From the NCBI GenBank assembly GCA_026874595.1, contig CM049315.1, positions 2,608,501 to 2,672,500 on the forward strand: DNA of 64,000 bases, read 5' to 3'. The notes under the pieces are model-generated. The model did no database searches. It saw nothing but the letters and a program-made list of their open reading frames with translations, and was not told where the DNA came from. The translations under genes were made by a program, and so were the position numbers. Source of the DNA: Sipunculus nudus (Eukaryota; Annelida; Sipuncula; Golfingiida; Sipunculidae). Below, in pieces: positions 14,076-26,417 of this stretch (positions within the stretch are counted from its first letter, which is position 1; each line of letters opens with the position of its first letter).

Positions 14076-15436
14076 ATATACTTCATATATACTACTTCAT
14101 ATACTACATCATACAATACTTCATCTGATATTGTCTAATATTATATTATATTATATTATATTATTTTTATATTAACATGGAGTTATTGTAACATGTGAAA
14201 CTGAACTAAGTAAACGTATAAAAATAAGGATGAAAAAAGAGCAAAAAGGGATACAGCTAGTCAACCACACTTTGTAAAACTACAGCAATTTAAACATTTT
14301 AAACATCCAACCATGGTTTATTATGTTTCTCCTAAATGATATTTACACCATTTGTAAAGATGAAAATATATTTACCAACATATTGAACGTTTAGTCAGTT
14401 AAAATACGTTGATAAAGGATATAGTTAACAATGATTTAGGGGTATTTTCCTATTCACCTGAGCAGTACAAGAAAGGTTTTAATTTCACGTAATTCCTTTT
14501 TTTCTGCATGGGAGCAGACATGTTGGAAATTCATGAATACACAGGACTTAGCATTGGGGCTGTATTATACCTCATCGTGTATTGTAGTGCTGTACGAGTC
14601 GCAATGCCTTAAGCGTTGTATCATCACTAACACTAAAATGTAAAATTTGGGAGAGTGCCTTAACGACCCTGGAGTGACGTTGATGTGTCGATTACATAAC
14701 GCCTGAGTGGAAAGTCATTGGACCAAAATGTTTACCATTGTTTATATATACACCCCTGCTTTATAATTAAAAGCCGGGCAATGTTTGGATGACAGGAGTC
14801 CATCTGGGCTCACTCAGGGAGGGAGTGAAATTAAAAGATTCACATTAGAAGCAAGTAATGTAGAATACTTGTTTGTCGCCACACATGACCGAACGTGATT
14901 GTATGGCGAGCCGGAACGACGAAAACTTGACGAGCCCCTATCTGAGCCTCGCGATCGGGTTGGCGCCAATACAGCAAAGAGGCGTCTGCCCGGTGTCGTC
15001 TGCCGCACGGAAGCGACCCACGCCCGTGCACTGCCATGGCACACGTTGACTCCGTACCAATGCTATACAACTATATACGCCATAGACGCTCCTTAAAAAA
15101 CAAACTGTGGCGACAAGATATGGCGAGGGAGGTTGCCCGAGGTCACATTTTCCGAAACACCCAGCTAGAAGCACGGTCTATAACATATGTTTAAATACGA
15201 CGTATGGCAGCCAAATGACATTTGTTTGACATTTGATATCGTCCGTACAAATTGTAGACTATTTCGTTCTTATGTGTTTGTGTTATTTTTTTGTCCTCTA
15301 GCTCTTAAACTTTCTTTCAATAGGCTTACAGTTAAGCATTATAGAAAGGATCAGTGAAAATCTTAAATGCAGTATCTGCACATATAAGTTTAATAATAAA
15401 AATGATTATAAAAATAGTTAATAATTATAATATTAA

Positions 15437-15465
15437 TTATAATAATAATAATAATAATAATAATA

Positions 15466-15524
<59 letters not shown>
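15437..15524. repeat. Back-to-back (AAT)n/(ATT)n, hairpin-forming
   Basis: About ten AAT units (to about 15466) change abruptly to about nineteen ATT units. The two halves are reverse complements, so this is a long inverted repeat able to extrude a cruciform. It lies in the Hand intron. A similar switch occurs at 32862-33068. Confidence 0.9.
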
Positions 15525-15525
<1 letters not shown>

Positions 15526-15924
15526 AATCAATACATGCATATATACTTTCTGAATTCATGTAAACACATATATAATCACATATATCAAATTTCATAATAA
15601 TACAGAATTTTTGAAAATTATGGATTTTAGTCAACATAATTTAAACAATTTGTCTCTCCTTTTATTCAAGCATATAGTGAAATAGAATTAAACAAATATT
15701 TATATTAGATAAATTTTCACATTACTTGGGTATTAACTTATCTTATACTTTTATGCCTTTAAATATTTAAATAGTTTACATTTTAACATGATGGTTTTAC
15801 TATAGATTAGGTAAATCATATTTTAATCCGATATAATAATATCTAGATATTCACTTAAATGTATCTGTATAATAAACAAGTTTTTGCATATACAATCACA
15901 TATACGCATACATATCTACTGGGC

Positions 15925-15983
<59 letters not shown>

Positions 15984-15987
15984 TATT
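15925..15987. repeat. (AT)n microsatellite
   Basis: An AT run interrupted by two ACATAT units, in the Hand intron. Confidence 0.9.
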
Positions 15988-17218
15988 GCGACATGTTGGC
16001 GGCAGTCTCGCGCTCATTATCATAATTTAAGTGACCTCATTGACCCCGCGGCGTCATTCACTGTAGATCAAGCACCTGGCCCAGGTAGTCAGTTTTTGGA
16101 ACAAATAAATCCACGCGACAAACAATAACGTTCTGTCCTGTCGTACACACGGCGACCTCCCGCTCCAATCTACGATCTGCCTTAATTATACACCAGTCTA
16201 GACACTAATATATATGTATATTAGACAGAAGTCCTAACTCATTTAGATGGTTATGGTATAGTGTGATATCAACACTGATTCAAAATACTCGGTGCGAAAG
16301 TCTACTGATGTATTGTGAATGTCACTTTTTAAACATGTTCTGCACGTTTGTGAAGACCTGCCTGCAAGGTCTGATCTGTTATTTGTTTAGAATCCCGGAC
16401 GGATTTTAAATCATTATATATCAGACCAAGTTTGATGGGCATCTGATGTTTCAACGCCTACAGTAAGTCATTTTGTAATTATTTACAAAATGTTAAGGTA
16501 GAAAGGTTTTGCTCCTGAAAATTGAATGCATGGAATAAACCTATACTATCGATCAAGGTTCAATATATATAGATATATATTATTATTATTATTATTATTA
16601 CCTAGCAATAGTATCCACCAATACTATATATGTATGTGTGTGTTCTTCTACCGTTATTTATCATTCAAGATTTTTTTGTGTCGTCAATTATATCATCAGA
16701 TAATCTCCAGATTAATTCAATTAATTGTTGTACATATAATTTCGTTTGTGTCAATGAGGATAATATACTCACTGAGTTTATGTCCAATCAGCATAAATAT
16801 AAATTATAGATTATTATAGGTAATACATGGTGTAGACAAAGTAAAATAAGGAAAACCTGTCAAAAATAGACTAAATGTAAGCAGAAGCATTGTGTTTACC
16901 ATGTTTATTAATTAAGCCAATAAGATAATAAGATAAATATGAATATTATTCATAAAGTATAAGAGTTATATTATTATGCAAGTTTATGACACAGCAAGGG
17001 TCAGTTTCAGTAACAATAAACTGTGCCAACTGCAAACTCCGTTAATTCGTAGTTTTACTATACGGCTTGTATTTTCATACACTGACACATAGAAAGAACG
17101 AGTCATTCTCGTGCTATACTTGGTATACATATGAACTTTACCAAATAAATCATGTGCAGCCTAAGTTCGCATTTCACACATATACTTTTATAGAATATAC
17201 AAAATTATAACAGGCAAT

Positions 17219-17220
17219 GT

Positions 17221-17272
<52 letters not shown>
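17219..17272. repeat. (GT)n-(GA)n compound microsatellite
   Basis: About 13 GT units pass directly into about 14 GA units, in the Hand intron. Confidence 0.95.
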
Positions 17273-17276
<4 letters not shown>

Positions 17277-17984
17277 ATATTCATTTCTGCAGGGCTCTCT
17301 ACTTCAACTTTAATAATGGCAATAGTAAAGATATACCCCATCAGAGCCCAAACCTAAAGACAGGTTAATTAAACATGTGTATCTATATTTACAAACAAAC
17401 ACAAATTTATTTATTCATATAATATATGTTCAATATATATTCGTGTTTGTAAGTATAATTAAATTCTTATATGAATTCATCTATATCCGCTAATAACTAC
17501 ATTGTTAATCATGTATTTTTATGAAGTCTATACATATCTGATAAAACGGTTTGACAAATTTCCTGCAAATAAATATGGAGAGAAAAAATAGAAAATACAT
17601 TGTACATTAAACTTCCAGGCAATTCATTCACCCAAAACCATTACAAACACATATATATATATAAATATATATATACATGTATATGTATATATATTTATAT
17701 ATACCATATATATTATTGTCAGCTTAATATTGGATATTCTATCATTTGTATAGCTTTATCGTTTATGGTCTTATTTTTCCAGGTGTGTCCACCGGTAAAA
17801 TATATTCTTTTATTTATTTGTTTATTTGTATATATACATGCAAATATACCAGGGTTTTGCTGCTTAATAGATTGCTAATTTCCTATTTAAGAAGAACAAA
17901 ATCTCTGATTATAAACTACCGGAATGCATGGACTTTACATGGGGTCAATAAGGGCGTTTGATGAAGGCATAGTTACGTCTCTCA

Positions 17985-18072
<88 letters not shown>

Positions 18073-18089
18073 AAATATAATTAAATTTG

Positions 18090-18127
<38 letters not shown>
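17985..18127. repeat. Long (AT)n pair
   Basis: Two AT tracts (17985-18069 and about 18092-18127) are separated by a short AT-rich spacer. They lie 350-500 bp downstream of the Hand exon 1 donor. Such runs vary in length between individuals and are self-complementary. Confidence 0.95.
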
Positions 18128-18132
<5 letters not shown>

Positions 18133-18299
18133 AGGCGGTTATCCTTTATAAATTTGTTTATGGTAAACTTATCATTATTTATTATTTTTTTTTATTATTA
18201 TTATTATCATCATCATCATTATCATTGCTGTTGTTTATGTTATTGTTATTATAAATATTTTCTATTACTAATTCTTTTCTGTTAAAATGTATTTGAACT

Positions 18300-18367
18300 T
18301 ATATATATATATATATCTATATATATATATATATATAGAGATATATATATATATATATATATATATT
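18300..18367. repeat. (AT)n tract next to the Hand donor
   Basis: An interrupted AT run starts about 115 bp downstream of the exon 1 donor. It is part of the cluster of AT tracts at the 5' end of the intron. Confidence 0.95.
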
Positions 18368-18483
18368 TCAAAAATAGACCCATTCTTCGATAAATTTATT
18401 ATCTTTTATTATTAAATTTAGATAGTTTGAAAATGTTCAGAATAGACATCAATAGTAGTCAAATCAAAAAGTATAATACTTAC

Positions 18484-19059
18484 AGCTTCTCGTCTCCGTT
18501 TTTCTTCTCTGCTTTCAATTTTTTTGGAGATCTCCGCCTTGAAACCGTTTTCTGTTAGCGTTGTGTCTCCTTTGTTGAGTATGTCCATGAGATACGCGAT
18601 ATAACTCGTGGCAAGTCTTAATGTTTTGATTTTGGAGAGTTTAGTGTCTGAAGGAACATTAGGAATGCAACCACGAAGCTGAGCGAACGCGCTGTTTATA
18701 CTTAAAGTCCTCCTTCTCTCTTTCTTGTTTGCTGTAACTCTTCTTTTTACGCACCTTACCCTCATTGAACCGTCTGGACCAGCTACCATTCCAAACATCC
18801 CCATAGTGGCGTAGTTAGGAGGGGAGGGGGTGCCGTGCATGCCGTACCCATCCGGGGACATGGTCACATCGTGTGGACTGTTCAAAACCCAGTTGTGTAC
18901 GTACGATGCCCCACTTGGATCTGAAGATGCGCCCGGAACATCGGGATGAAAGCGGGCCGCCGGATGCGGGTAGCTGTAGAGTTCTGGAGATATTGCCGGA
19001 GTGTGGTGGTGATGGTGATGGTGAAAGTGTTGCGGTGGAAACCCGCTCACTAAAGACAT
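18484..19059 (-). CDS. Hand: Hand bHLH transcription factor, exon 1
   Basis: This exon encodes residues 1-192 of a nuclear, DNA-binding class II bHLH protein of the Twist/Hand group, which acts as a dimer with E-proteins in heart, mesoderm and gut-muscle development of animals. It opens MSLVSGFPP, as in vertebrate HAND2, followed by seven His (residues 13-19), a Pro/Ser/Gly-rich region, then the bHLH at about residues 104-161. The basic region has NKKERRR with the DNA-contacting Glu at 114; Thr118 and Ser120 match the phosphorylated Thr/Ser pair of vertebrate HAND. The stretch [20 protein letters not shown] (133-152) covers the loop and most of helix 2 and is Hand-specific. The ATG at 19059 is the first in-frame ATG after an upstream stop (TAA at 19287-19285) and has A at -3; the longer open frame begins at a GTG and is not a eukaryotic start. 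Frame stays open 21 codons past the donor, but GAAGCT|GTAAGT marks the exon end. With exon 2 the protein has 223 residues, close to the 217 of HAND2. Confidence 0.97.
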
Positions 19060-19305
19060 AGTGCTGAGCTTCTGGTCTGTAACAGCAAAGCTCAGTTGGT
19101 AAGGATGAGATTTCCCTCTGACTACAACACTGACAGACGGATAGACAGACAAGCGGGCTACGCTGGCTCCCCCAACTGCTAGCTCTATCAATGATGCTTC
19201 GGCCCGCAGGCTGTATAAGTTCCTGTACGTCTGCTGTAGCTTGCTATGAAGCACTAAAGGCTGGTTGGACTGAAGATCGTACGGTTACGATGCACCAAGC
19301 GAACT
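19060..19305 (-). other. Hand: Probable Hand 5' UTR
   Basis: Sequence between the Hand ATG and the transcription start expected about 30 bp downstream of the TATA-like box. It is GC-richer than the surroundings. The frame of exon 1 is open back to about 19284 but has no ATG there, so it is treated as untranslated. The exact start site is inferred only from the TATA-like box. Confidence 0.5.
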
Positions 19306-19331
19306 GACCGCCTGAGCGACATGTTGCCGAG

Positions 19332-19372
19332 TATTTATTAAACTGATGCGCGGCAGGGCGGCCTCCGATTGG
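19332..19372 (-). promoter_or_regulatory. Hand: Hand core promoter: TATA-like and CCAAT boxes
   Basis: On the minus strand CCAAT (19372-19368, in CCGACCAATCGG) stands 28 bp upstream of TAATAAATA (19340-19332). Order, strand and distance to the gene fit a TATA promoter, predicting a start near 19305. This is inference from motifs; no transcript data are available here. Confidence 0.5.
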
Positions 19373-19522
19373 TCGGTTCGCTGTGACATGTCTTGCGGTG
19401 TGTAGTGAGCACCACATCCCGGTGCGCGTAACGTGAAAGCTCTAGGTTATCATGCGAGTATTTCTTGGCGCGTCCTGTCAAAGTGACACTTTGGGCATTT
19501 CCTTAGTAGGATGCTGAGTCGT

Positions 19523-19551
19523 TTAAGTGGGCAGAGATAAAATTGAAGTGT
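19523..19551. promoter_or_regulatory. NK2 and GATA site cluster upstream of Hand
   Basis: TTAAGTGG (19523-19530) is an exact NK2/Tinman-type site, AGATAA (19535-19540) a GATA-type site, and TGAAGTGT (19544-19551) a weaker NK2-like site, all within 29 bp and about 190 bp upstream of the TATA-like box. In Drosophila, Hand is a direct target of Tinman and GATA factors, so the pairing is what a conserved heart enhancer would show. Single sites of this length occur often by chance. Confidence 0.35.
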
Positions 19552-19703
19552 AAAAAATATCCCATGCCACCCCCCTACAACGATATGCTGAAAAATGACT
19601 ATTACTCGTGCATTGAGTGCAGTTTTATCTCGGATAGACCCAGCACGCTGCAGACCACTTGCGGTTAGGGGGAGGATACGCTCAGAACACCGGTTTAATC
19701 ACA

Positions 19704-19713
19704 GATAAGATAG
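19704..19713 (+). promoter_or_regulatory. Tandem GATA sites
   Basis: AGATAAGATAGG contains two overlapping GATA motifs about 370 bp upstream of the TATA-like box of Hand. They could act with the cluster at 19523-19551; function is inference. Confidence 0.3.
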
Positions 19714-19799
19714 GTTTCTCCGTGAATGAACCCTGGCTGGGTCGACGTATTTATTCAAAACGTGAGAATTAGCTCAAATAATGCATTTCCTGGAAACCG

Positions 19800-20521
19800 T
19801 TGTGCAGTAATCATTATACTAAAGCCACTAGCTTAATAATTCTGATTAATTGTCTAACGTTTTATGTTCAGCAACGTTTTAATCGATATGTATATTTTTC
19901 TGTTCAAATAAGAATGATTATGTAAAGGTCTTTAATACTGATATTTTTTTATAATGCATATATGACAGATACAATTTGCTAGAATTGAGTAATGTTAATA
20001 TTTTCCCAACAATATCATAAAATATTTCTACATGTAAATATATATTTGTTTTTTTTTTTATCGCAAGTTAAGATATATATGATTATGTCCTAATGCAATT
20101 ATAAACACAAATATGGTGTTAGGTGAAAGGTATTTTTATGGTCTTAGTAAAACCATATTGTGAATTACATTTGCTTCAAATCCCCTTGAATATAAATCAT
20201 TGGTATTTTATGTTTATAAGTTGGCATGATATATCATGAACTACATTCCTGCTTTAACTTTAAAACTGGGAACTGTAATAACGCCACCGTTATGCTAAGT
20301 AATTGTCATGAAACAAGCACCCCAAACATTTTATATTCTCTAATTGTCCTATGTATTTTCTGTAATTTATGTCGAATGTCAGAATCACAAAACAATTTTA
20401 GTTTGGATTTCAAAATGAAATCCTTTAATTAGTTCAATTAGGATCTGGTGTGATAAGGATTCGATTTAATCACGTTATATAGATACTGAAGCACCGTATA
20501 TATATATATATATAGATGTTG

Positions 20522-20605
<84 letters not shown>

Positions 20606-20703
20606 AGCACAGTTACATTACTATAGTTTTCACAAGACATGGGGCCAAGTGTTGGATTGAAGGTAACACGGATGAGTATAAATTGTTGTATAAGCAGTGC
20701 ATG

Positions 20704-20778
<75 letters not shown>

Positions 20779-21529
20779 TTAAAGATACAGGTTTTGTCCT
20801 GATATTTAGGAACATTGTTATTGTTTAAATCCGTATTAAGTTCATAAAGAATGATCACAGATACACTGCTTAAATAAATACTGATTGTCAAAGATATCTA
20901 GAAACATTTAGGTTTGACCAGTTATGGTTGCTATAAACCAGTTATGGTTGTAATAATTATTTTGTATATAGTAATTTAAATGTCATGTATTTTAGTAAGG
21001 AAGATAAAAAAGATAATATTTAACATATAAGACACAAATGGTACTGACGGTATGTTCATTTAAGTCTGATAGAGAGAAAGACAGAGGAAACACGATCGGA
21101 CTTGTTGGCTCATGTCATGAATTTTATAACAGTATACCAGCTGCCATGTAAGCTATAAATCAAGGAGTGGACACAGTGAAAGGTACATACAGCACTCACG
21201 CATACAGATTAACAACTCAGCTAACAGAATATGATCAAATGTGGTTAAAACTGAAAATGCTAGGAAAACATAAACTTTTAGCCTTTTATTTAGAAGAGTT
21301 ATGCAAACATTGAAAACCATATAAATAGAAAATGCATGTTAAGGTAAGTATTAGTTATATATCAAAGACTACATATGTGTACATACTGTAGTGTGCAATC
21401 CAATCTAAAGTCCGGGAATAGTGCTCGTTTGTTCATCTGACATCGTATTTCTTCTTAGTCTTTACTTATGCATTAACAGATGAGAAAATAAAGATCTTTC
21501 CCTTGATGCACATGCATACACAATCAACC

Positions 21530-21628
<99 letters not shown>

Positions 21629-22368
21629 GGTTGTGTTGACATTATAAATGTGCTTTATTCAAATTGAAGATGTAACTTATATATCGAAATATTATTGCTA
21701 AAATATACATTTCACAATGAACACTGTAACTCTATCAAATGTTTCGTTCTATTGTTGCTCTCTCTTTTTCGGGGGGGGTCTTATTACCCACTTTCTCCCA
21801 CGGTTATATGTAACTTGCATATCATAATCCCCTGGGCGGGGTCAGGGAGGGCTGGTCAGGCAGTTCCCACAGTGCTTCTGATCACTCGGTGTTTAATCCA
21901 GGCAATAACAGAGTATAACGCAACCAAAAAGCAAAGAAAAACCATTCACACCAACAGCTTATAGTTAGGGATAGGAAGTACGGATTAACTCAGAGTCCCT
22001 GGATGTCCGGTGAACTGGCGAGAGGGTTATGCCCCCTGGTGTGTAGGCGAGACAGTCAGAGCCAGGAGATTCAGTTGACCGTCCAGGGATGAAGGGACAT
22101 TAAACTACCCACTACAGCGGCGTCATGGCGGTCAGACCTGGTCCCTCAGTCCATTTAACACTGCCATAGCCCCCGGCCCTCTGAGCCATCGTGTGTCATC
22201 TTAAAGAGACGTGCCCTGAAGAATAATAGCCTGAACGGTTGTTACCCAAATGTACCCTGACTTGTTCTATACTGATAAGATATAAAACAAAGTGTCCATG
22301 TCACGCTCAGTGGTAAACAATTAAACGAGGTATAGATAATGTATATGTACATGATTGTGTTGTTGCGT

Positions 22369-22408
<40 letters not shown>

Positions 22409-23027
22409 AGGGGGAGAGGAGAGGGAGGGTGAGAGGGGTTGAAATTAAAAATAAGAGAAAGGAGAAGTGTATTTCGCCTACGAAATGCAGTGTAATTGTT
22501 CAGTTTGGTCATTAATTTAATCTGACGGAAGATATTAAAGTTTATTGAATGATGCTTTACTGTAAGAACAAAGGATAATAATAATTGAGCCCGTCACCAT
22601 GCAAAAGCCAACAACTCAGGCTGCGTGTCATGAATGTTCACAGACAGACGAATGTGAAAGTGACTGCAGTGTTTAAGCCGTGGCTTATGCCATGATGATG
22701 CCAAGACTCTCCTCTCAGTCAAGATCCCACAACCAAAACATAAAAACAAAAGAGTACCGCCCGACTTCCCGTCAGCCTTCATCACGCGGACGCCAAAGAT
22801 AATGTATGAGTGTTATATAGGTATAGTAAATGTATGAGAGACTTGTTCTAAACAATTAAGTAAATGTAGTTTCTAGCAATTATGAATTAAACTGTATGTT
22901 ATGATTTCAAGTATTAGAATGGAAAACTGTGCATGTACAGTGATTATTTTAAAAATAAAATGAAATTGACTTGTTCGAAACAAATAAAGTAAGTGTACTT
23001 TCTAGCAAATGACGTATTTACATATAT
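19800..23027. other. Gene-free region upstream of Hand with microsatellites
   Basis: No coding region is supported. Simple repeats are (AT)n at 20496-20603, (AT)n-(GA)n at 20706-20776, (CT)n-(AT)n at about 21533-21626 and (GA)n at 22373-22406. A short tandem duplication with ACCAGTTATGGTTG lies at about 20918-20951. A GC-richer patch at 21970-22240 has no recognisable product. Distal Hand enhancers could lie here but none can be named. Confidence 0.6.
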
Positions 23028-23216
23028 GTGATGATATCCATGTTTAGAATGGAAAGCTATGTGGTTATTCTGTTTAGAATGGAAAGTTGTGTGGTTACTC
23101 TGTTTAGAATGGAAAGTTGTGCATGGTTATTTTGTATAGAATGGAATGTTGTGTGGTTATTCTGTTTAGAATGGAAAGTTGTGTGGTTATTTTGTTTAGA
23201 ATTGAAAGCTGTTTGA
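23028..23216 (+). repeat. Minisatellite with unit of about 30 bp
   Basis: About six tandem copies of a unit of the form TGTTTAGAATGGAAAGTTGT followed by GTGGTTATTC. One unit is slightly longer (GCATGGTTATTTTG). A related single copy, TATTAGAATGGAAAACTGTG, lies about 110 bp to the left. Because 30 is a multiple of three the array keeps one frame open, giving a repeating Met-Glu-Ser peptide that is not a real product. Confidence 0.85.
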
Positions 23217-23683
23217 TCATTTTACAATACAATGGAGTTCAGTACTGGGAAGTGTTTTCTTAACCGTGAGGCCAATATATTTACGTAAAATTAACAAAAG
23301 ACTTAAATCAGTTACAGCCTATAGCTATAGCCCATATGCAGATGGGCCAAATGTTTTGCAGTGCAGTGCATGGGCGCCCATCTACAATCCAATATTGGAT
23401 CCTTATATATGAGCCATGAAGGCCCACCAGCAGACGGGCCAGATCGGTACAAGGATCATAGCCTTATATATATGTATATGTGTGTGTGTGTGAGAGAGAA
23501 AGCGAAAGAGGAAAAGGGGGGGGGGCGATAGAATTAATATTTCGTTTAACTGATAGATGCGCACTTTGGGTGGACTCAATCAAAATGAAAAAAAAAGGAT
23601 ATGACTGGGTACAAAGCGACCAACAGTAAGATAAAAAACAGGAAACGCGGACAAGTTATAAAGGAAAGTAGCTAGCGTTCTCT

Positions 23684-23714
<31 letters not shown>

Positions 23715-25511
23715 GTGTTGGAGACAGAGGCAGAGATTAGAAATCGCCATGTGAATGTTAACACACAAACATACACATTTAAATATATATACATGTATAT
23801 ATGTATGTTTGTGAACCCTCTCTTTCAATACATATATATTTCATTAATGAAACGCTGATAAAATACATCCAACAAAAAATAGAAAAGTAAAAGTAAAGGT
23901 AGAGAAAAGGCAGAGAAAATACATATAGAAAACAATAAAAAAAGTTTAGTTACCCTTTCTTTTTTACCTATAAGGGACCCTCAATATTGATATTCATTCG
24001 CTTTCTGGCGCCTTTCATCCCACTGTGAAGAACTTTGATTTTGTTGGTTGAGCTACATGTTTTTGTTATTTTATTCATTTTTATTTTTCGAGAGTAAAAT
24101 ATCATTTTTTGTTCTTAATATCATGTACGTATAGACCATACTGTTATCTCCGGGCCTGATTGAATTTCTAGATGTAGAATTGGGTCGTGCGGTTCGAGGA
24201 AAGACGCATAACATTGGTCTTGTTGACCACAAATCATGATTTACAGTGAATGTATCAGATCACGTTTTATTAATTATATGTTTATCTGCATGTAATCTCA
24301 TGAGAACCTCGATTAGATCTTGCAGATACGCCCAGAAGTGACAATTAAAGCATGCCGTTTTGACCATATATAGACCATTATACTCGCGCTGTTATACAGC
24401 CAGATTCGTCAACCAGAGACTGTGTTTTCTGCATGCATTAGGCTAGTCGTGGGTGGTGTAACTGTCAGATTAGCAGGTTCATAATGACAAAGGGGAGTGC
24501 ATCAGCTAAACATATGTAATTGTATATTAATGTATAACTGATTTTTTTATTGAAATATATGTAAGTATTAGTTGTAATAATGTGACCAGCCAAGCATATA
24601 TAGAGACATGCATTATTGTTTGAAAGCTATTTATGGCGCCATAGATATATATAATATACGGTCTTTGGTTAACAATACATATATATATTATATGTATATA
24701 TCATACATTTATATATATACGTTTCTTGTAAACTTGTGCTTATCGACAGTCAAAAATTCCTGTAAAACGTTAATTCATATTTTTTTATTATTATTTGTAG
24801 AAACTGTTCTTTCTATTTATTACATGTATTTTTTCAATTATGCATTAAGTATAAGTGTGTATATATAGTGACCTTTCTATCTACTTTATATATATACGAT
24901 GGTTTGTTAATTTTAACACCCATCCCAATATTGAAAAACGTGAAAGTATGCTGTTTTCCAGTAGTATATTCATGTATTAAAGAAGCCCTATACATAAGCC
25001 TAAAATACAAATATCTAATGTTAAATACAAAATTTTGATAAATAATTATATCTGAAATCAAATACTAAATAAAGATACATAGATAGATGCATTCTAAAAA
25101 GCACGTCAATGTATATTTGTTTTATAATGCTTAAAAGTGAAACGAAGTAAATCGATTTTACGTTCTTTCATTTTTACGATTTTGAGAATTTCCAGCCACG
25201 GGAGTTTAGACTGCACACGCGTCCAACCTGCACCTACTCCGTGAACTCACAGTACACACCTTTTGTAACTCAATAAATCAATTCAAATTCCTAATTCTTA
25301 CTTAGATCCTATCTAAGGAAAATATAGGATTTAATGTGTAAAAGAGTTTATGGCAGCGGAGTTAAGCAATTAAAGATAACATAGTAATTTCTAAAGAAAA
25401 CGGGTGGAGTGACACGTAGTAACGTTGATCTGCTGACAATACCTATATGTAAAAAAATATACTCACTACGGCAAAACCGTGCACATTTAAATGATATATA
25501 TATTAATATAA

Positions 25512-25552
<41 letters not shown>

Positions 25553-26417
25553 AGCGCAGATGACGCAGAACGGTACATGAAAGACTAATCGGGTTTCATT
25601 CATGAAAAATCCCGCTGACAGATGGAGCAAGCTTTCGTCAAATCACTACAGGCTTCACGATATCCCGTGAATTATATTGTACTTTATGTAAAACTAGTAG
25701 GTATAAATATATCAGTATCACGGTAGTTTTTTTACCGTGGGACAGGGTGGTGTATGAGGTAGCGTCGGCGGGAATTAGATTACTGAGTGATGTGAGGTGC
25801 TGATGTCGGCAGGTCGACCACTTGAACATGACGGCGCGGACCACCGCGGAGGGTTTGTATGGAATCATTGAGAGTTAATCGCTTCCTCACCTAGGGAGGG
25901 TGTGCCGTTTACCCTGCCCCACTCCACAACACTAAATATTAGTCAGACAGGAAGACCGAATATCTCCTCCCGCTACAGAGAAGGTCGTATCTAATGGCGG
26001 AGCTGATTAATTCGAAACACCCCTCTGTCACAACACTCTCAAGAGCGGAACAAAAATTGTGGTGTGCACAATGATGGTGTATTCATGTACCAGAACGGCT
26101 TCACATTTTAATTTGCATGGATTGAACATATACACTTCGCCTTATAGGGTATAGATGAGTTGTATGCATTGGTGAACAAATATCATGTTTATACGATAAA
26201 TCCAGTGTATAATTTTTATAATCACTATATATGCATAAAGCAACTCTTAACCTGGTAAGATTCTACTGTTCTGTGAATGAAAAACTCTGTCATAATCCAA
26301 ATTGAAGACAGCCTGTGCATATTGTAATATACAAATATTCCCAATGACGAACAATACATTATACTTTCGCGTTCTTAAATAGTCCCTGAGTATTTTCCGG
26401 AGTATTTTCCGTAAGTG
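23217..26417. other. Gene-free region
   Basis: No coding region is supported. It includes poly-G near 23517-23526, (GA)n at 23682-23709, (AT)n at 25515-25550 and several short AT runs. Open frames over these are artefacts. Confidence 0.55.

Larger units (their letters stand above)
5990..18483 (-). other. Hand: Hand intron 1 (12.5 kb)
   Basis: The intron runs from the GTAAGT donor (18483-18478) to the CAG acceptor (5992-5990), both read on the minus strand. It has no supported coding exon of another gene. It is rich in long simple repeats, listed separately, and holds one palindromic MITE. Less repetitive, GC-richer patches that could hold regulatory DNA are at about 6660-7060 (several CATCTG/CAGATG E-boxes), 9180-9440, 10230-10510, 11330-11960, 12900-13090 and 14800-15170. 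Poly-C of 13 bases begins near 10885. Its length is large for a gene whose coding part is only 672 bp, and much of it is expanded microsatellite. Confidence 0.9.

Noticed and set aside
14814-15174. Several overlapping frames in a GC-rich part of the Hand intron
   Set aside because: Open in more than one frame and on both strands, with no motif; base composition is enough to explain this.
18418-18483. Extension of the Hand reading frame 21 codons past the exon 1 donor
   Set aside because: The residues do not resemble any HAND protein, and a GTAAGT donor with a matching downstream exon explains the end.
19060-19254. N-terminal extension of Hand by 65 codons
   Set aside because: It starts with GTG, has no in-frame ATG, and the MSLVSGF start matches vertebrate HAND2.
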